Assembly (NCBI RefSeq): GCF_900100355.1
Contig: NZ_FNFH01000001.1
Location: 262,963-326,962, forward strand
From: Microbulbifer yueqingensis
Lineage (GTDB): Bacteria > Pseudomonadota > Gammaproteobacteria > Pseudomonadales > Cellvibrionaceae
Length of the DNA: 64,000 nucleotides
Direction: 5' to 3'
Part shown: piece after piece, positions 19,396-28,788 of the stretch
How the letters are laid out: each line of letters starts with the position of its first letter
How positions within the stretch are numbered: position 1 is the stretch's first letter
Position numbers and translations under genes: made by a program
Notes under the pieces: model-generated
What the model was told of the DNA's origin: nothing
The model's input: the letters and a program-made list of their open reading frames with translations, nothing else
Databases searched by the model: none

Positions 19396-20142
19396 TTACT
19401 CCGCAGCGGCTTCGTCGTCGCTCGCTTCGACGTACTCGTTCTGCGCCGCGCTGCCACCTGCTTCTGCGGCGCCGGCGATAACGGCGTCCGCCACAGCGGT
19501 AGTGTACAGCTTGATCGCGCGAATCGCGTCGTCGTTGCCGGGGATGACGTAGTCCACGCCCGCCGGATCGCTGTTGGTGTCAACTACGGCGATCACCGGG
19601 ATACCCAGCTTGTTCGCTTCCTGAATGGCGATGCGCTCGTGCTCGACGTCGATCACGAACAGTGCGTCCGGGAGGCCACCCATGTCCTTGATACCACCGA
19701 TGGAGCGCTCGAGCTTCTCCATCGTACGGGTGCGCATCAGGGCTTCTTTCTTGGTCAGCTTCTCGAAGGTACCGTCCTGGGACTGGGCCTCCAGGTCACG
19801 ATAGCGCTTGATGGAAGCGCGGATGGTCTTGTAGTTGGTGAGCATGCCGCCCAGCCAGCGGTTGCTGACGTAAGGCATGCCAGAGCGCTCGGCCTGCTCG
19901 CGGATGGACTTCTGCGCGGCGCGCTTGGTGCCGACGAACAGAATCTTCTTCTTCTGCGCGGCCATACCCTTGATCACCTGCAGGGCTTCGTTGAAAGCCG
20001 GCACAGTGTGCTCGAGGTTGATGATGTGGATCTTGTTGCGGGCGCCAAAGATGAACTGACCCATCTTCGGGTTCCAGTAGCGGGTCTGGTGGCCAAAGTG
20101 GACACCAGCCTGCAGCATATCGCGCATGCTGACTTGCGGCAT
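19396..20142 (-). CDS. rpsB: 30S ribosomal protein S2
   Basis: A 248-residue S2, starting [27 protein letters not shown] split here at [19 protein letters not shown]. The core contains [20 protein letters not shown] and [14 protein letters not shown]. The C-terminus is an acidic tail (about 225-248), a common extension. The frame stays open to 20481, but the ATG at 20142 with GAGG upstream is the recognised start. It heads the rpsB-tsf-pyrH-frr run. Confidence 0.97.
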   Translation of the reverse strand: MPQVSMRDMLQAGVHFGHQTRYWNPKMGQFIFGARNKIHIINLEHTVPAFNEALQVIKGMAAQKKKILFVGTKRAAQKSIREQAERSGMPYVSNRWLGGMLTNYKTIRASIKRYRDLEAQSQDGTFEKLTKKEALMRTRTMEKLERSIGGIKDMGGLPDALFVIDVEHERIAIQEANKLGIPVIAVVDTNSDPAGVDYVIPGNDDAIRAIKLYTTAVADAVIAGAAEAGGSAAQNEYVEASDDEAAAE

Positions 20143-20529
20143 AGGTAAAACCTCAATATCTACGGAAGCAGCCATCCGAGGCCGGCAGCTCCTTCCCGGG
20201 TTATATCCTCCACACACCCCATGCGCCAATCCCGTTGCAGATGCAGTTCCGGGACACCCAGGCACATGTGCCGGTGTATGTGAGACGTTTGTCAATGAAT
20301 GTTCGCCCGGGGCCGACGGCCCAGAGCGGCGCGCTTTATACCATATCCAGCCAGGCGCTGGAAGCCAAAAAGCCGACAAGGCCCTCCCAGCGGCGGACCG
20401 GGCCACTCCCGGGCCCGGCAGGCCATGCCGGTTATGCCCGGCGCCACTGAATCCGCTACAATACCGCGCCCGCCGGGGCATTGCCCGGCTTCATGGACCC
20501 AGCAGCAACCAGCCCGGACAGAGTAGAGT
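20143..20529. other. Divergent intergenic region rpsB/map
   Basis: A 387-base gap containing the predicted rpsB promoter and long leader on the minus strand and the upstream region of map on the plus strand. No coding sequence is supported. Weak dyads occur around 20265-20280 (ACATGTG). No plus-strand promoter for map stands out. Confidence 0.5.
20335..20340 (-). promoter_or_regulatory. Putative extended -10 promoter for rpsB
   Basis: On the minus strand TGG-TATAAA forms an extended -10 element (TGN plus TATAAA). Transcription would start near 20328, giving a leader of about 186 bases before rpsB. This could house the S2 autoregulatory structure known from other gammaproteobacteria. No good -35 is present, as expected for an extended -10 promoter. 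Confidence 0.4.
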
Positions 20530-21300
20530 ATGACCACATCCATCAAGACCCCGGAACAGATCGCCAAAATGCGCACCGCCGGCCGCCTGGCCGCCGAGGT
20601 GCTGGAGATGATCGGCGAATACGTGGTTCCCGGCGTCACCACCGAGGAGCTGGACCGGCGCTGCCATGACCATATCGTCAATGTGCAGAATGCCATCCCC
20701 GCATGCCTGGGCTACCGCGGCTTCCCCAAGTCGATCTGCACTTCCGTCAACGAGGTGGTCTGCCACGGCATCCCCGCTGAGAACAAGACCCTGAAGAAGG
20801 GTGACATCATCAATATCGATGTCACCGTCATCAAGGACGGCTGGTACGGGGATACCAGCAAGATGTACTTCGTCGGCAACCCTGCGCCCCACGCCGAGCG
20901 ACTGGTCAGGATCACCCAGGAATGCCTTTACCGCGCCATCGAGCTGGTGCGACCGGGCACCACCCTCGGCGATATCGGCCATGTAATCCAGCAGCATGCA
21001 GAGAAGAACTACTACTCCGTGGTGCGGGACTTCTGCGGCCACGGCATCGGTGACGTCTTCCACGAGGACCCGCAGGTGCTGCATTACGGCAAGCCCGGCA
21101 CCGGCCTGGTCCTCGAGGAGGGCATGACCTTTACCATCGAACCGATGATCAACGCCGGCAAGCCGGACACCAAGGTACTGCGGGATGGCTGGACGGCAGT
21201 AACCGTTGATCGTCGCCTGTCGGCCCAGTGGGAGCACACCATGGCGGTGACCAGCGACGGAGTCGAAGTCCTCACCGCCCGCAGCGAAGAGAACTTCTGA
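20530..21300 (+). CDS. map: Methionine aminopeptidase, type I
   Basis: A 256-residue metalloprotease that removes N-terminal formyl-free Met from nascent proteins. The pita-bread fold ligands are visible: NIDVTVIKDGWYGDTSKMY (two Asp), GHGIGDVFHEDPQ (His), FTIEPMIN (Glu) and WEHTMAVT (Glu). Divergent from rpsB and upstream of glnD, the usual gammaproteobacterial order. Confidence 0.97.
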   Translation: MTTSIKTPEQIAKMRTAGRLAAEVLEMIGEYVVPGVTTEELDRRCHDHIVNVQNAIPACLGYRGFPKSICTSVNEVVCHGIPAENKTLKKGDIINIDVTVIKDGWYGDTSKMYFVGNPAPHAERLVRITQECLYRAIELVRPGTTLGDIGHVIQQHAEKNYYSVVRDFCGHGIGDVFHEDPQVLHYGKPGTGLVLEEGMTFTIEPMINAGKPDTKVLRDGWTAVTVDRRLSAQWEHTMAVTSDGVEVLTARSEENF

Positions 21301-21381
21301 TTCGGGGCCAGGCCGACCCCTGACTCGCGGGTCTCCGCAGCCATCCGCAATACCGCCCAAGAGGGACCGAGGAACTGATCG

Positions 21382-24105
21382 ATGCAGCTGGCCAACACCC
21401 CCTATTTCACACGCCCACTGTTCTTTTTTGACCAGGCCCGGTTCCGTCGCGCCCTTGCGGCGGGAGAGAAGCCGGCCCTGGAGATATTCAAGGATGCAGC
21501 CGGCGCTGCCGACACGCAGATGGAGCAGCGTTTTCGCGAGGGGGAGGACGTCCGCACCCTGGTCCACGAGCGGGCCCTGTTCGTCGACTGCCTGCTCCAC
21601 TATGCCTGGCATCAGTACCAGTGGCCCACCGGCGTTGGCCTGTTGGCAGTGGGCGGTTACGGCCGCGGCGAACTGCACCCCCACTCCGATATCGACCTGC
21701 TGATACTCACCGGCGCCCAACCTGACCCCCAGGTGGTGGACAATATCGAGCGCCTGGTGGCCTTCCTGTGGGACCTGGGGCTCGATATCGGCCACTCGGT
21801 ACGCTCCATCGAGCAGTGCCTGGAGATGGCGCGAAGTGACATTACTGTCGCCACCAACCTGATGGAATGCCGCACCGTGGTAGGCGACGACAAGCTGCGC
21901 GGGCAGCTTGCGGAACAGATGACGCCGGACCGGCTGTGGCCAGCCGATGAGTTTTTCGAGGCCAAGTCCGCCGAACAGCGGGAGCGGCACAGCCGCCAGA
22001 AAGGCTCCGAGTACAACCTCGAACCCAATATCAAGAATGCGCCCGGCGGCCTGCGGGACATCCAGACCATCGGCTGGGTGGCCAAGCGCTATTTCCAGGT
22101 GCGCACCCTCAAGCAGCTCCAGGGCAAAGGCTTCTTTACCGAGGAGGAGTTCGGCATCCTCCAGTCCGGTGAGGACTTCCTGTGGCGTGTGCGCTACGGC
22201 CTGCACCTGCTGGCCGGCCGCGCCGAGGAACGCCTGCTGTTCGATTACCAGCGCGAGCTGGCGAAGCAGTTTGGCTACGAGGACAGCGATACCCAGCTGG
22301 CGGTGGAGCAGTTCATGCACAGCTATTACCGCATCGTGATGGCACTGCGGGAACTCAACGATGTCCTGCTGCAGTTCCTCGACGAGGCCATCCTCCAGCG
22401 GGGCCAGAGCGAGAGCGTCACCCCCATTAACGAGCGCTTCCAGCTGCGCGACAATACCATCGAGGTGACCCAGACCGGCGTCTTCGTGGAGGACCCGTCG
22501 GCGCTGCTGGAAATCTTTGTACTGATGGCGGAAAACCCGAAAATCGAGGGTGTGCGGGCCTCGACCATCCGCCTGATCCGCGAGCACCGCCACCTGATCG
22601 ACGACCACTTCCGTGCGGACCCGCACAACGCGGAACTCTTTATACAGCTACTGCGCGCCCCGCGGGGACTCTCCACCCAGCTCACGCGCATGACCCGCTA
22701 CGGCATCCTGGGAAGGTACCTGCCCGAGTTCGGCCGCGTCACGGGCCAGATGCAGCACGACCTTTTCCACATCTACACCGTGGACGCCCACACCCTGCAG
22801 GTGGTGCGCAACATGCGCAGTTTCCGCGGTCCGGAAGCGTGGGAGAAATACCCCATCGCCGCCCAGATCATGGCGCGCCTGCGCAAACCGGAGCTGCTCT
22901 ATATCGCCGGCCTGTACCACGATATCGCCAAGGGCCGCGGCGGCGACCATTCAATCCTGGGCATTCGCGATGCCGATGCCTTCTGCCGGCGCCACCACTT
23001 GCCGGCCCGCGACCGTCGGCTGGTCTGTTGGCTGGTGGAGAAACACCTGCTGATGAGCGCGGTCTCCCAGAAGCAGGACATCAGTGACCCCGAAGTTGTG
23101 CACGAATTTGCCCGCGAGGTTGGTGACCGGGAGCACCTGGATTATCTCTACGCGCTCACCGTGGCGGACATCAACGCCACCAATCCGGAATTGTGGAACA
23201 GCTGGCGCGCCAGCCTCATGCGCCAGCTCTACCAGGCCACCCAGGGCGCGCTGCGCCGCGGCCTCGAGAACCCCATCGACCGGGAGGAAATCATCGAGGA
23301 GACCCGCGCCCAGGCGAGCGCCAGCCTGCGGACACTGGGGCTGCCGCAACAGGCCGTCGAGGATATCTGGGCGCAGATGGGTGATGACTACTTCGTCCGC
23401 GAGAGCGCCGACAATATCACCTGGCACACCGCGGCCATCCACCAGCTGATGTGTGCCAGTGAAAAGGGCGAGGAGAACGACACCCTGGTCCTGACCAGGA
23501 ACTCGGGACGCGGCGAGCATGACGGCGCCACCGAGGTGTTCGTGTACACCCCCGACCGCGCCAATGTCTTCGCGGCCGTGGTTACCGGCCTCGACATGCT
23601 CAACCTGAACATCCATGATGCCCGCCTCTACAGCTCGGCGTCCGGCTACACACTCGATACCTTCTATGTGCTGGACGAATCCGGCCAGCCACTGCTGGAG
23701 GACCCCACCAGGCTGGAGCAGATTCGCTCCACCCTGCAGGAGGAACTGGCACTGGTGGAGGATTACTCCAAGGTTATCAAGCGGCGCACGCCGCGCAGGC
23801 TGAAGATGTTCGAACTGGAAACACGGGCCAGCCTGTCCACCGAACCCGGCGACCACTACAGCACACTGGAAATCACCAGCGCCGACCGCCCCGGCCTGCT
23901 GGCACGCATCGCACGGATTTTTATCGACCACGACCTGCGCCTGCACAATGCCAGGATTTCCACCCTGGGCGAGCGAGTGGAAGATATCTTCCATATTACC
24001 GACGCAGAGGGAGAGCCCCTGCTGGACGAGTCCGCCAACCGGGAGCTGGAGGAAGCCATCTGCCGGGAACTGGACGCGCACCAGACTACCCAGCGGCCAC
24101 AATGA
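21382..24105 (+). CDS. glnD: PII uridylyltransferase/uridylyl-removing enzyme
   Basis: A 907-residue bifunctional nitrogen sensor that uridylylates GlnB/GlnK when glutamine is low and removes UMP when it is high. The nucleotidyltransferase motif GGYGRGELHPHSDIDLL lies at 91-107, an HD hydrolase motif (LYHDIAKGRGGDHS) at about 512-525, and two C-terminal ACT domains, the first near 715-790 and the second near 830-900 (ITSADRPGLLARIARIF). Full length for the family. The large antisense frame over its 5' half is a shadow. Lies between map and dapC. Confidence 0.97.
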   Translation: MQLANTPYFTRPLFFFDQARFRRALAAGEKPALEIFKDAAGAADTQMEQRFREGEDVRTLVHERALFVDCLLHYAWHQYQWPTGVGLLAVGGYGRGELHPHSDIDLLILTGAQPDPQVVDNIERLVAFLWDLGLDIGHSVRSIEQCLEMARSDITVATNLMECRTVVGDDKLRGQLAEQMTPDRLWPADEFFEAKSAEQRERHSRQKGSEYNLEPNIKNAPGGLRDIQTIGWVAKRYFQVRTLKQLQGKGFFTEEEFGILQSGEDFLWRVRYGLHLLAGRAEERLLFDYQRELAKQFGYEDSDTQLAVEQFMHSYYRIVMALRELNDVLLQFLDEAILQRGQSESVTPINERFQLRDNTIEVTQTGVFVEDPSALLEIFVLMAENPKIEGVRASTIRLIREHRHLIDDHFRADPHNAELFIQLLRAPRGLSTQLTRMTRYGILGRYLPEFGRVTGQMQHDLFHIYTVDAHTLQVVRNMRSFRGPEAWEKYPIAAQIMARLRKPELLYIAGLYHDIAKGRGGDHSILGIRDADAFCRRHHLPARDRRLVCWLVEKHLLMSAVSQKQDISDPEVVHEFAREVGDREHLDYLYALTVADINATNPELWNSWRASLMRQLYQATQGALRRGLENPIDREEIIEETRAQASASLRTLGLPQQAVEDIWAQMGDDYFVRESADNITWHTAAIHQLMCASEKGEENDTLVLTRNSGRGEHDGATEVFVYTPDRANVFAAVVTGLDMLNLNIHDARLYSSASGYTLDTFYVLDESGQPLLEDPTRLEQIRSTLQEELALVEDYSKVIKRRTPRRLKMFELETRASLSTEPGDHYSTLEITSADRPGLLARIARIFIDHDLRLHNARISTLGERVEDIFHITDAEGEPLLDESANRELEEAICRELDAHQTTQRPQ

Positions 24106-24144
24106 GGCGGAAAGCGCAGGGATAACAACAGGCAGCGAATAACG

Positions 24145-25317
24145 ATGAATCCGAATCTGGACAAATTACAGCCCTACCCCTTTGCCAAGCTGGCCAGCCT
24201 CAAGCAGGGCCTGGTGCCTGCCGACAAACCCCACATTGCCCTGTCGATCGGCGAACCCAAGCATCCGGCACCGGCCTTCGTGCGCGAGGCACTGGTAGAC
24301 AACCTGGACCAGCTCGCCGCCTACCCGGCCACCCGCGGCCTCGATATCCTGCGCCAGACCATCAGTGACTGGCTGTGCAGCCGCTTCGGGCTCGGGGAGG
24401 TCTGCGCCGAAAGCCAGGTGCTGCCCGTAAACGGCACTCGCGAGGCCCTGTTCGCCTTTGCCCAGGCGGTGGTCTCGCCGGGCAGCCGCGTGGTGATGCC
24501 CAACCCCTTTTACCAGATTTACGAGGGCGCGGCCCTGCTGGCGGGCGCCACCCCCTATTTTGTCAACTGCTCCGCCGCGGAAGGATTTCGCCCCGATTTC
24601 GCCGCAGTGCCTGAAGCGGTGTGGCAGGATTGCGAACTGCTCTACCTGTGCACTCCCGGCAACCCCACCGGCGCACTGCTGGGGATGGATGACCTGCGCG
24701 ACCTGATCGGGCTGGCCGATCGCTACGACTTCACCATCGCGTCGGACGAGTGCTACTCCGAGCTGTATTTTGACGAGGACGCCCCGCCACCGGGCCTCCT
24801 GCAGGCGTGCCGGGAGATGGGCCGCGACGACTACCGTCGCTGTGTGGTATTCCACAGCCTGTCGAAGCGCTCCAACCTCCCCGGGCTGCGTTCCGGCTTC
24901 GTCGCCGGCGATGCGCAGGTACTGGAGAAATTCCTGCTCTACCGCACCTACCACGGCTGCGCCATGCCGCTGCCGAGCCAGCACGCTTCTGTAGCGGCCT
25001 GGCGGGACGAGGAGCACGTGCGGGAGAACCGCGCCCTCTACCGGGACAAGTTTTCCGCGGTACTGGACATCCTCGACGGCTGCCTGGACCTGACAGTGCC
25101 CCCGGCAGGTTTTTACCTGTGGCCGCGCGTCGGCGATGGCGAACAATTCGCACGGGAATTGTTCGAGCAGCAGAACATCACCGTTTTGCCCGGCAGTTTC
25201 CTCGCCCGGGACGCGGCCGGGATAAACCCCGGGCGCGAATATGTGCGCATGGCACTGGTGGCAACCTTGGGCGAATGCATCGAGGCCGCGCACCGCATCC
25301 GCTCGTTCTGCACCTGA
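24145..25317 (+). CDS. dapC: Succinyldiaminopimelate transaminase
   Basis: A 390-residue fold-type I aminotransferase converting N-succinyl-2-amino-6-ketopimelate to N-succinyl-LL-diaminopimelate. LDKLQPYPFAKLASL is the typical DapC opening; NPFYQIYEGAALL, CTPGNPTGALLG and SDECYSELYF bind PLP, with the Schiff-base lysine at 241 in SLSKRSNLPGLRSGF. It is 39 bases after glnD and upstream of dapD and dapE, supporting the assignment over generic aspartate aminotransferases. Confidence 0.93.
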   Translation: MNPNLDKLQPYPFAKLASLKQGLVPADKPHIALSIGEPKHPAPAFVREALVDNLDQLAAYPATRGLDILRQTISDWLCSRFGLGEVCAESQVLPVNGTREALFAFAQAVVSPGSRVVMPNPFYQIYEGAALLAGATPYFVNCSAAEGFRPDFAAVPEAVWQDCELLYLCTPGNPTGALLGMDDLRDLIGLADRYDFTIASDECYSELYFDEDAPPPGLLQACREMGRDDYRRCVVFHSLSKRSNLPGLRSGFVAGDAQVLEKFLLYRTYHGCAMPLPSQHASVAAWRDEEHVRENRALYRDKFSAVLDILDGCLDLTVPPAGFYLWPRVGDGEQFARELFEQQNITVLPGSFLARDAAGINPGREYVRMALVATLGECIEAAHRIRSFCT

Positions 25318-25428
25318 CAGTCTTGCGCAAGTTTCCCGGCTGAGAATGGCAGGGAACAGAAACCTTTTGGCAGGCGGGGCCGGCTTCCCCGACAATCCGT
25401 CGGCTACAGGCACCCGATTGAAAATATC

Positions 25429-26097
25429 ATGGCAGTAAAAAACCTACTCAAGAAAGAACGCGTCGATTTCATCCTGGACAAACTGGAGTCACTCTATCCC
25501 GAGACTCCGGTTCCGCTCGACCACACGGACCCCTACACGCTGCTCGTGGCAGTCCTGCTGTCGGCGCAGTGTACTGATGAGCGAGTCAATCAGGTGACCC
25601 CGGCCCTGTGGGAGCTGGCTGACAACCCCCGGGACATGGCTCGGGTGCCGGTCGAGGAAATCCAGCGGGTCATTCGCCCCTGCGGCCTCTCCCCCCAGAA
25701 AGCGCGGGCAATCAGCAGGCTGTCGCAGATACTGGTCAACGAATATCACGGGCGGGTACCCGAGAACATGGCCGCCCTGGAAACCCTGCCGGGAGTGGGC
25801 CACAAGACCGCCAGCGTGGTAATGGCCCAGGCTTTCGGCCACCCCGCCTTCCCGGTGGACACCCATATCCACCGGCTGGCCCAGCGCTGGGGCCTGACCA
25901 GCGGCAAGAACGTGGCCCAGACCGAAAAAGACCTCAAGCGGGTGTTCCCCCGCGACCGCTGGAACAAGCTGCACCTGCAGATCATCTTCTATGGCCGCGA
26001 GTACTGCACCGCCCGGGGCTGCGACGGCACCGTGTGCGAGATCTGCACCACCTGCTACCCCGCACGCAAGAATCCCAAGAAAACCAGAAAGGCATGA
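25429..26097 (+). CDS. nth: Endonuclease III family DNA glycosylase with atypical cysteine cluster
   Basis: A 222-residue base-excision glycosylase/AP lyase. The helix-hairpin-helix LPGVGHKTASVV carries catalytic Lys126, and Asp144 lies in FPVDTHIHRL. The C-terminal cysteines are at 193, 198, 203, 206 and 209, whereas E. coli Nth has C-x6-C-x2-C-x5-C. Three positions (0, +10, +16) match the usual register; the second ligand is displaced. This resembles the variant Nth with a PAR/TAR-G then C-x2-C ending. The N-terminus MAVKNLLKKERVDFILDKL is also not the E. coli form. It sits in the dap cluster rather than beside rsx genes, so another nth may exist elsewhere. Enzyme activity is likely; cluster occupancy is uncertain. 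Confidence 0.88.
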   Translation: MAVKNLLKKERVDFILDKLESLYPETPVPLDHTDPYTLLVAVLLSAQCTDERVNQVTPALWELADNPRDMARVPVEEIQRVIRPCGLSPQKARAISRLSQILVNEYHGRVPENMAALETLPGVGHKTASVVMAQAFGHPAFPVDTHIHRLAQRWGLTSGKNVAQTEKDLKRVFPRDRWNKLHLQIIFYGREYCTARGCDGTVCEICTTCYPARKNPKKTRKA

Positions 26098-26107
26098 CGG
26101 CACGACA

Positions 26108-26452
26108 ATGATTACCCTCTATGGCATCAAGAACTGCGACACCGTGAAAAAAGCCCGCAAGTGGCTTGAGAGCAACGGCATAGACTACCGCTTCCACGAT
26201 TTTCGTGAGGACGGCATGGGCGATGTGCCACTGCAGCAGTGGCTCGAGGAATTCGGCTGGGAGCAGGTACTGAACCGCCGCTCCACCAGCTGGCGTGCCC
26301 TGGAAGAAACGCAAAAGAACGCAATGGACAACAACGCCGCACTCGCGGCGGCCCGGGCAACCCCCACCCTGATCAAGCGTCCCGTGACCGCCTGTGGCGA
26401 CCGGACGATTTTCGGTTTCCGGGAAGCAGCATTCAAAGAACTGGCGAACTAA
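26108..26452 (+). CDS. yffB: ArsC-like/YffB (Spx-MgsR family) thioredoxin-fold protein
   Basis: A 114-residue protein starting MITLYGIKNCDTVKKARKW, with a single Cys at position 10 where ArsC family members have their catalytic Cys. RPVTACGDRTIFGF near residue 95 is the characteristic C-terminal block. The ATG at 26108 gives the exact family N-terminus; the open frame extends upstream into nth. YffB precedes dapE in E. coli and here sits just before dapD, 12 bases apart. The biochemical role is unknown; it may be a glutathione-dependent thiol reductase, and arsenate reduction is not implied by context. Confidence 0.9.
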   Translation: MITLYGIKNCDTVKKARKWLESNGIDYRFHDFREDGMGDVPLQQWLEEFGWEQVLNRRSTSWRALEETQKNAMDNNAALAAARATPTLIKRPVTACGDRTIFGFREAAFKELAN

Positions 26453-26464
26453 GGAAGCACTGCA

Positions 26465-27496
26465 ATGAGTGAGATTTACAGCATCGGATTCGGCGTCGGC
26501 ACCTGTAATGGCAAAGGTGAGTGGCTGGAGGTCTACTACCCCCAGCCACTGCTGAAACCGGAAGCCGCCGTCGCCTCAGCAATCCAGGAGGTTCTCGGGA
26601 TCGACAGCGGCAACCACGCCCTCGCCCTGGATCCGGCCCAGCTGCAACCACTGGCGGAGCGCCTCGCAGAGGCGGGGGCCAGTCGGCAGGCGGAAATCCT
26701 GCAGCAGTTTGCCCATACCCAGCGCCCGCTGGTCGCGGTGGTACTGCACGCGGACGAGGCGCCGGAATCGGTACCCGAGGCCTACCTCAAGCTGCACCTG
26801 CTGTCCCACCGGCTGGTGAAGCCCCACGAGACCTGTCTGGACGGCATTTTCGGCAAGCTGGTCAATGTGGCCTGGACCAACCAGGGTGCCATCGACCTGG
26901 CGGAACTGCCGCAGCGCCAGCTGGAGGCGCGCCTGAAGGGCGAACTGCTGGATGTCGACTGCGTCGACAAGTTCCCCAAGATGACCAATTACGTGGTGCC
27001 GCAGGGCGTGCGTATCGCCCATACCGCCCGCGTACGGCTCGGTGCCTACCTGGGCGAGGGAACCACCATCATGCACGAGGGCTTCGTCAACTTTAACGCG
27101 GGCACCGCGGGCCCCGGCATGATCGAGGGCCGCATCTCTGCCGGGGTGTTCGTCGGCGCGGGCTCCGACCTGGGCGGCGGTTGCTCCACCATGGGCACCC
27201 TCTCGGGCGGCGGCAACATCGTCATCTCCGTCGGTGAAAACTGCCTGCTGGGTGCCAATGCCGGCATCGGCATTCCGCTGGGGGATCGCTGCACCGTGGA
27301 AGCCGGCCTCTACATCACCGCCGGCACCAAGGTGGCGCTGCTGGACGATGCCGGCGAGCTGGTGGAGCACGTCAAGGCCCGCGACCTGGCCGGCAAGCCC
27401 GACCTGCTGTTCCGCCGCAACTCCACCAACGGTGCGGTTGAGTGCCTGACCAACAAGAGCGCAGTCGAGCTGAACGAGGCGCTGCACAGCAACTGA
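26465..27496 (+). CDS. dapD: Tetrahydrodipicolinate N-succinyltransferase (long form)
   Basis: A 343-residue acyltransferase adding succinate to tetrahydrodipicolinate in lysine/peptidoglycan precursor synthesis. The N-terminal half differs from the 274-residue E. coli enzyme and matches the longer Pseudomonas-type form. The C-terminal half has the hexapeptide beta-helix with RLGAYLGEGTTIMHEGFVN and GGGCSTMGTLSGGGN. It lies between yffB and dapE, consistent with a succinylase pathway operon. Confidence 0.95.
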   Translation: MSEIYSIGFGVGTCNGKGEWLEVYYPQPLLKPEAAVASAIQEVLGIDSGNHALALDPAQLQPLAERLAEAGASRQAEILQQFAHTQRPLVAVVLHADEAPESVPEAYLKLHLLSHRLVKPHETCLDGIFGKLVNVAWTNQGAIDLAELPQRQLEARLKGELLDVDCVDKFPKMTNYVVPQGVRIAHTARVRLGAYLGEGTTIMHEGFVNFNAGTAGPGMIEGRISAGVFVGAGSDLGGGCSTMGTLSGGGNIVISVGENCLLGANAGIGIPLGDRCTVEAGLYITAGTKVALLDDAGELVEHVKARDLAGKPDLLFRRNSTNGAVECLTNKSAVELNEALHSN

Positions 27497-27499
27497 GCC

Positions 27500-27548
27500 G
27501 GCCCCGCCCCAGGCCCGCCCCGATACGGGCGGTGCCCCGGGGCCTTTT
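27500..27548 (+). terminator. GC-rich stem-loop with T-run after dapD
   Basis: GGCCCC at 27500-27505 can pair with GGGGCC at 27539-27544, with an inner CCCGCC/GGGCGG stem, followed by TTTT at 27545-27548. It resembles an intrinsic terminator between dapD and dapE, though the stem is interrupted and dapE may still be partly cotranscribed. Confidence 0.5.
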
Positions 27549-27584
27549 GCCACTTGAAGGAATCCACCCGAGGAACACCACCCC

Positions 27585-28712
27585 ATGACCCCCACGGTAC
27601 AACTCGCCAGTGACCTGATCCGCCGCCGCTCCGTCACACCCGAAGACGCCGGCTGCATGCAGCTGATGATGGAGCGGCTGGAAAAAATCGGCTTCCGAGC
27701 CACTTACCTGCGCCGGGGCGACACCGACAACCTCTGGGCCGTGCGCGGTGACAGCGGCCCCCTGTTCGCCTTCGCCGGTCACACAGACGTGGTACCCACC
27801 GGGCCGGAATCCAACTGGCAACACCCGCCCTTCGAGCCCGTAATCGAGGATGGCTACCTGTTCGGGCGCGGCGCGGCTGACATGAAGGGCTCACTGGCGG
27901 CGATGGTGGTTGCCTGCGAGGAATTCGTCGCCGCGCACCCCGACCACAACGGCCGCATCGCGTTCCTGATTACCAGCGACGAAGAGGGTCCCGCGGACAA
28001 TGGCACGGTCAAGGTTGTGGAGTGGCTGGAGGAACAGGGGGAAAAGATCGACTGGTGCCTGGTGGGCGAGCCCTCCAGCACCGAACGGGTCGGCGACGTG
28101 ATCAAGAACGGCCGCCGGGGATCCCTGGGGCTTGAGCTAACCGTGTTCGGGGTGCAGGGGCACGTGGCTTACCCGCACCTGGCCGAGAATCCGGTACATC
28201 GCCTCGCACCGGCGCTGGCCGAGCTGGCATCGGAAAAATGGGACGACGGCAATGACTTCTTCCCGGCCACCAGCTTCCAGGTGTCCAATATCAACGGCGG
28301 TACCGGTGCCACCAACGTGATACCGGGCGAGGTAAAGGTGATTTGCAACTGGCGCTTCTCCACCGAGCTGACAGCGGAAGAACTGCAGCGCCGCGCCCGG
28401 GCCATTCTCGACCGCCACGGCCTGAAATATGAGGCGAACTTCAAGCTCTCCGGCCAGCCGTTCCTGACCGCCAAAGGGGCACTGGTGGAAGCCGCGCAAC
28501 GAGCCATCGAGTCCGTTTCAGGAGAGGCGACGGAGCTGTCCACGGCAGGTGGCACCTCCGACGGCCGCTTTATCGCGCCTACTGGCGCCCAGGTGGTCGA
28601 GCTCGGCCCGGTCAATGCCACCATTCACAAGGTCGATGAGTGCGTGTGCGCAGGGGACCTCGATACCCTGAAAGATATGTACCGTGAAATACTGTGTAAC
28701 CTGGAAATGTGA
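27585..28712 (+). CDS. dapE: Succinyl-diaminopimelate desuccinylase
   Basis: A 375-residue M20 zinc metallohydrolase releasing succinate to give LL-diaminopimelate. Metal and catalytic motifs are present: [10 protein letters not shown] (His, Asp), [14 protein letters not shown] (Asp) and [13 protein letters not shown] (catalytic Glu pair), with a dimerisation domain at about 180-290 and the late GGTSDGRF motif. Length matches the E. coli enzyme. Final gene of the dap group. Confidence 0.97.
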   Translation: MTPTVQLASDLIRRRSVTPEDAGCMQLMMERLEKIGFRATYLRRGDTDNLWAVRGDSGPLFAFAGHTDVVPTGPESNWQHPPFEPVIEDGYLFGRGAADMKGSLAAMVVACEEFVAAHPDHNGRIAFLITSDEEGPADNGTVKVVEWLEEQGEKIDWCLVGEPSSTERVGDVIKNGRRGSLGLELTVFGVQGHVAYPHLAENPVHRLAPALAELASEKWDDGNDFFPATSFQVSNINGGTGATNVIPGEVKVICNWRFSTELTAEELQRRARAILDRHGLKYEANFKLSGQPFLTAKGALVEAAQRAIESVSGEATELSTAGGTSDGRFIAPTGAQVVELGPVNATIHKVDECVCAGDLDTLKDMYREILCNLEM

Positions 28713-28731
28713 CGCAGTTCTCCCCACAGCC

Positions 28732-28759
28732 TTGCCCGACCGCTGTGCCCTAGCATAAT
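28732..28759 (+). promoter_or_regulatory. Putative sigma-70 promoter for the S9 peptidase
   Basis: TTGCCC (28732-28737) and CATAAT (28754-28759) with 16-base spacing precede the peptidase ATG by about 30 bases. The -10 matches consensus in five of six positions; the -35 is weaker. Confidence 0.45.
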
Positions 28760-28788
28760 CGTAGCAACACACACAGTGGAGCACGGTT

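Noticed and set aside
20491-22626. A 711-codon minus-strand frame opposite map and glnD
   Set aside because: It is a GC-rich shadow frame; both plus-strand genes are complete and conserved, and the antisense product resembles nothing.
22951-24102. A 383-codon minus-strand frame opposite the glnD 3' half
   Set aside because: Shadow of glnD; composition typical of antisense translation in high-GC genes.
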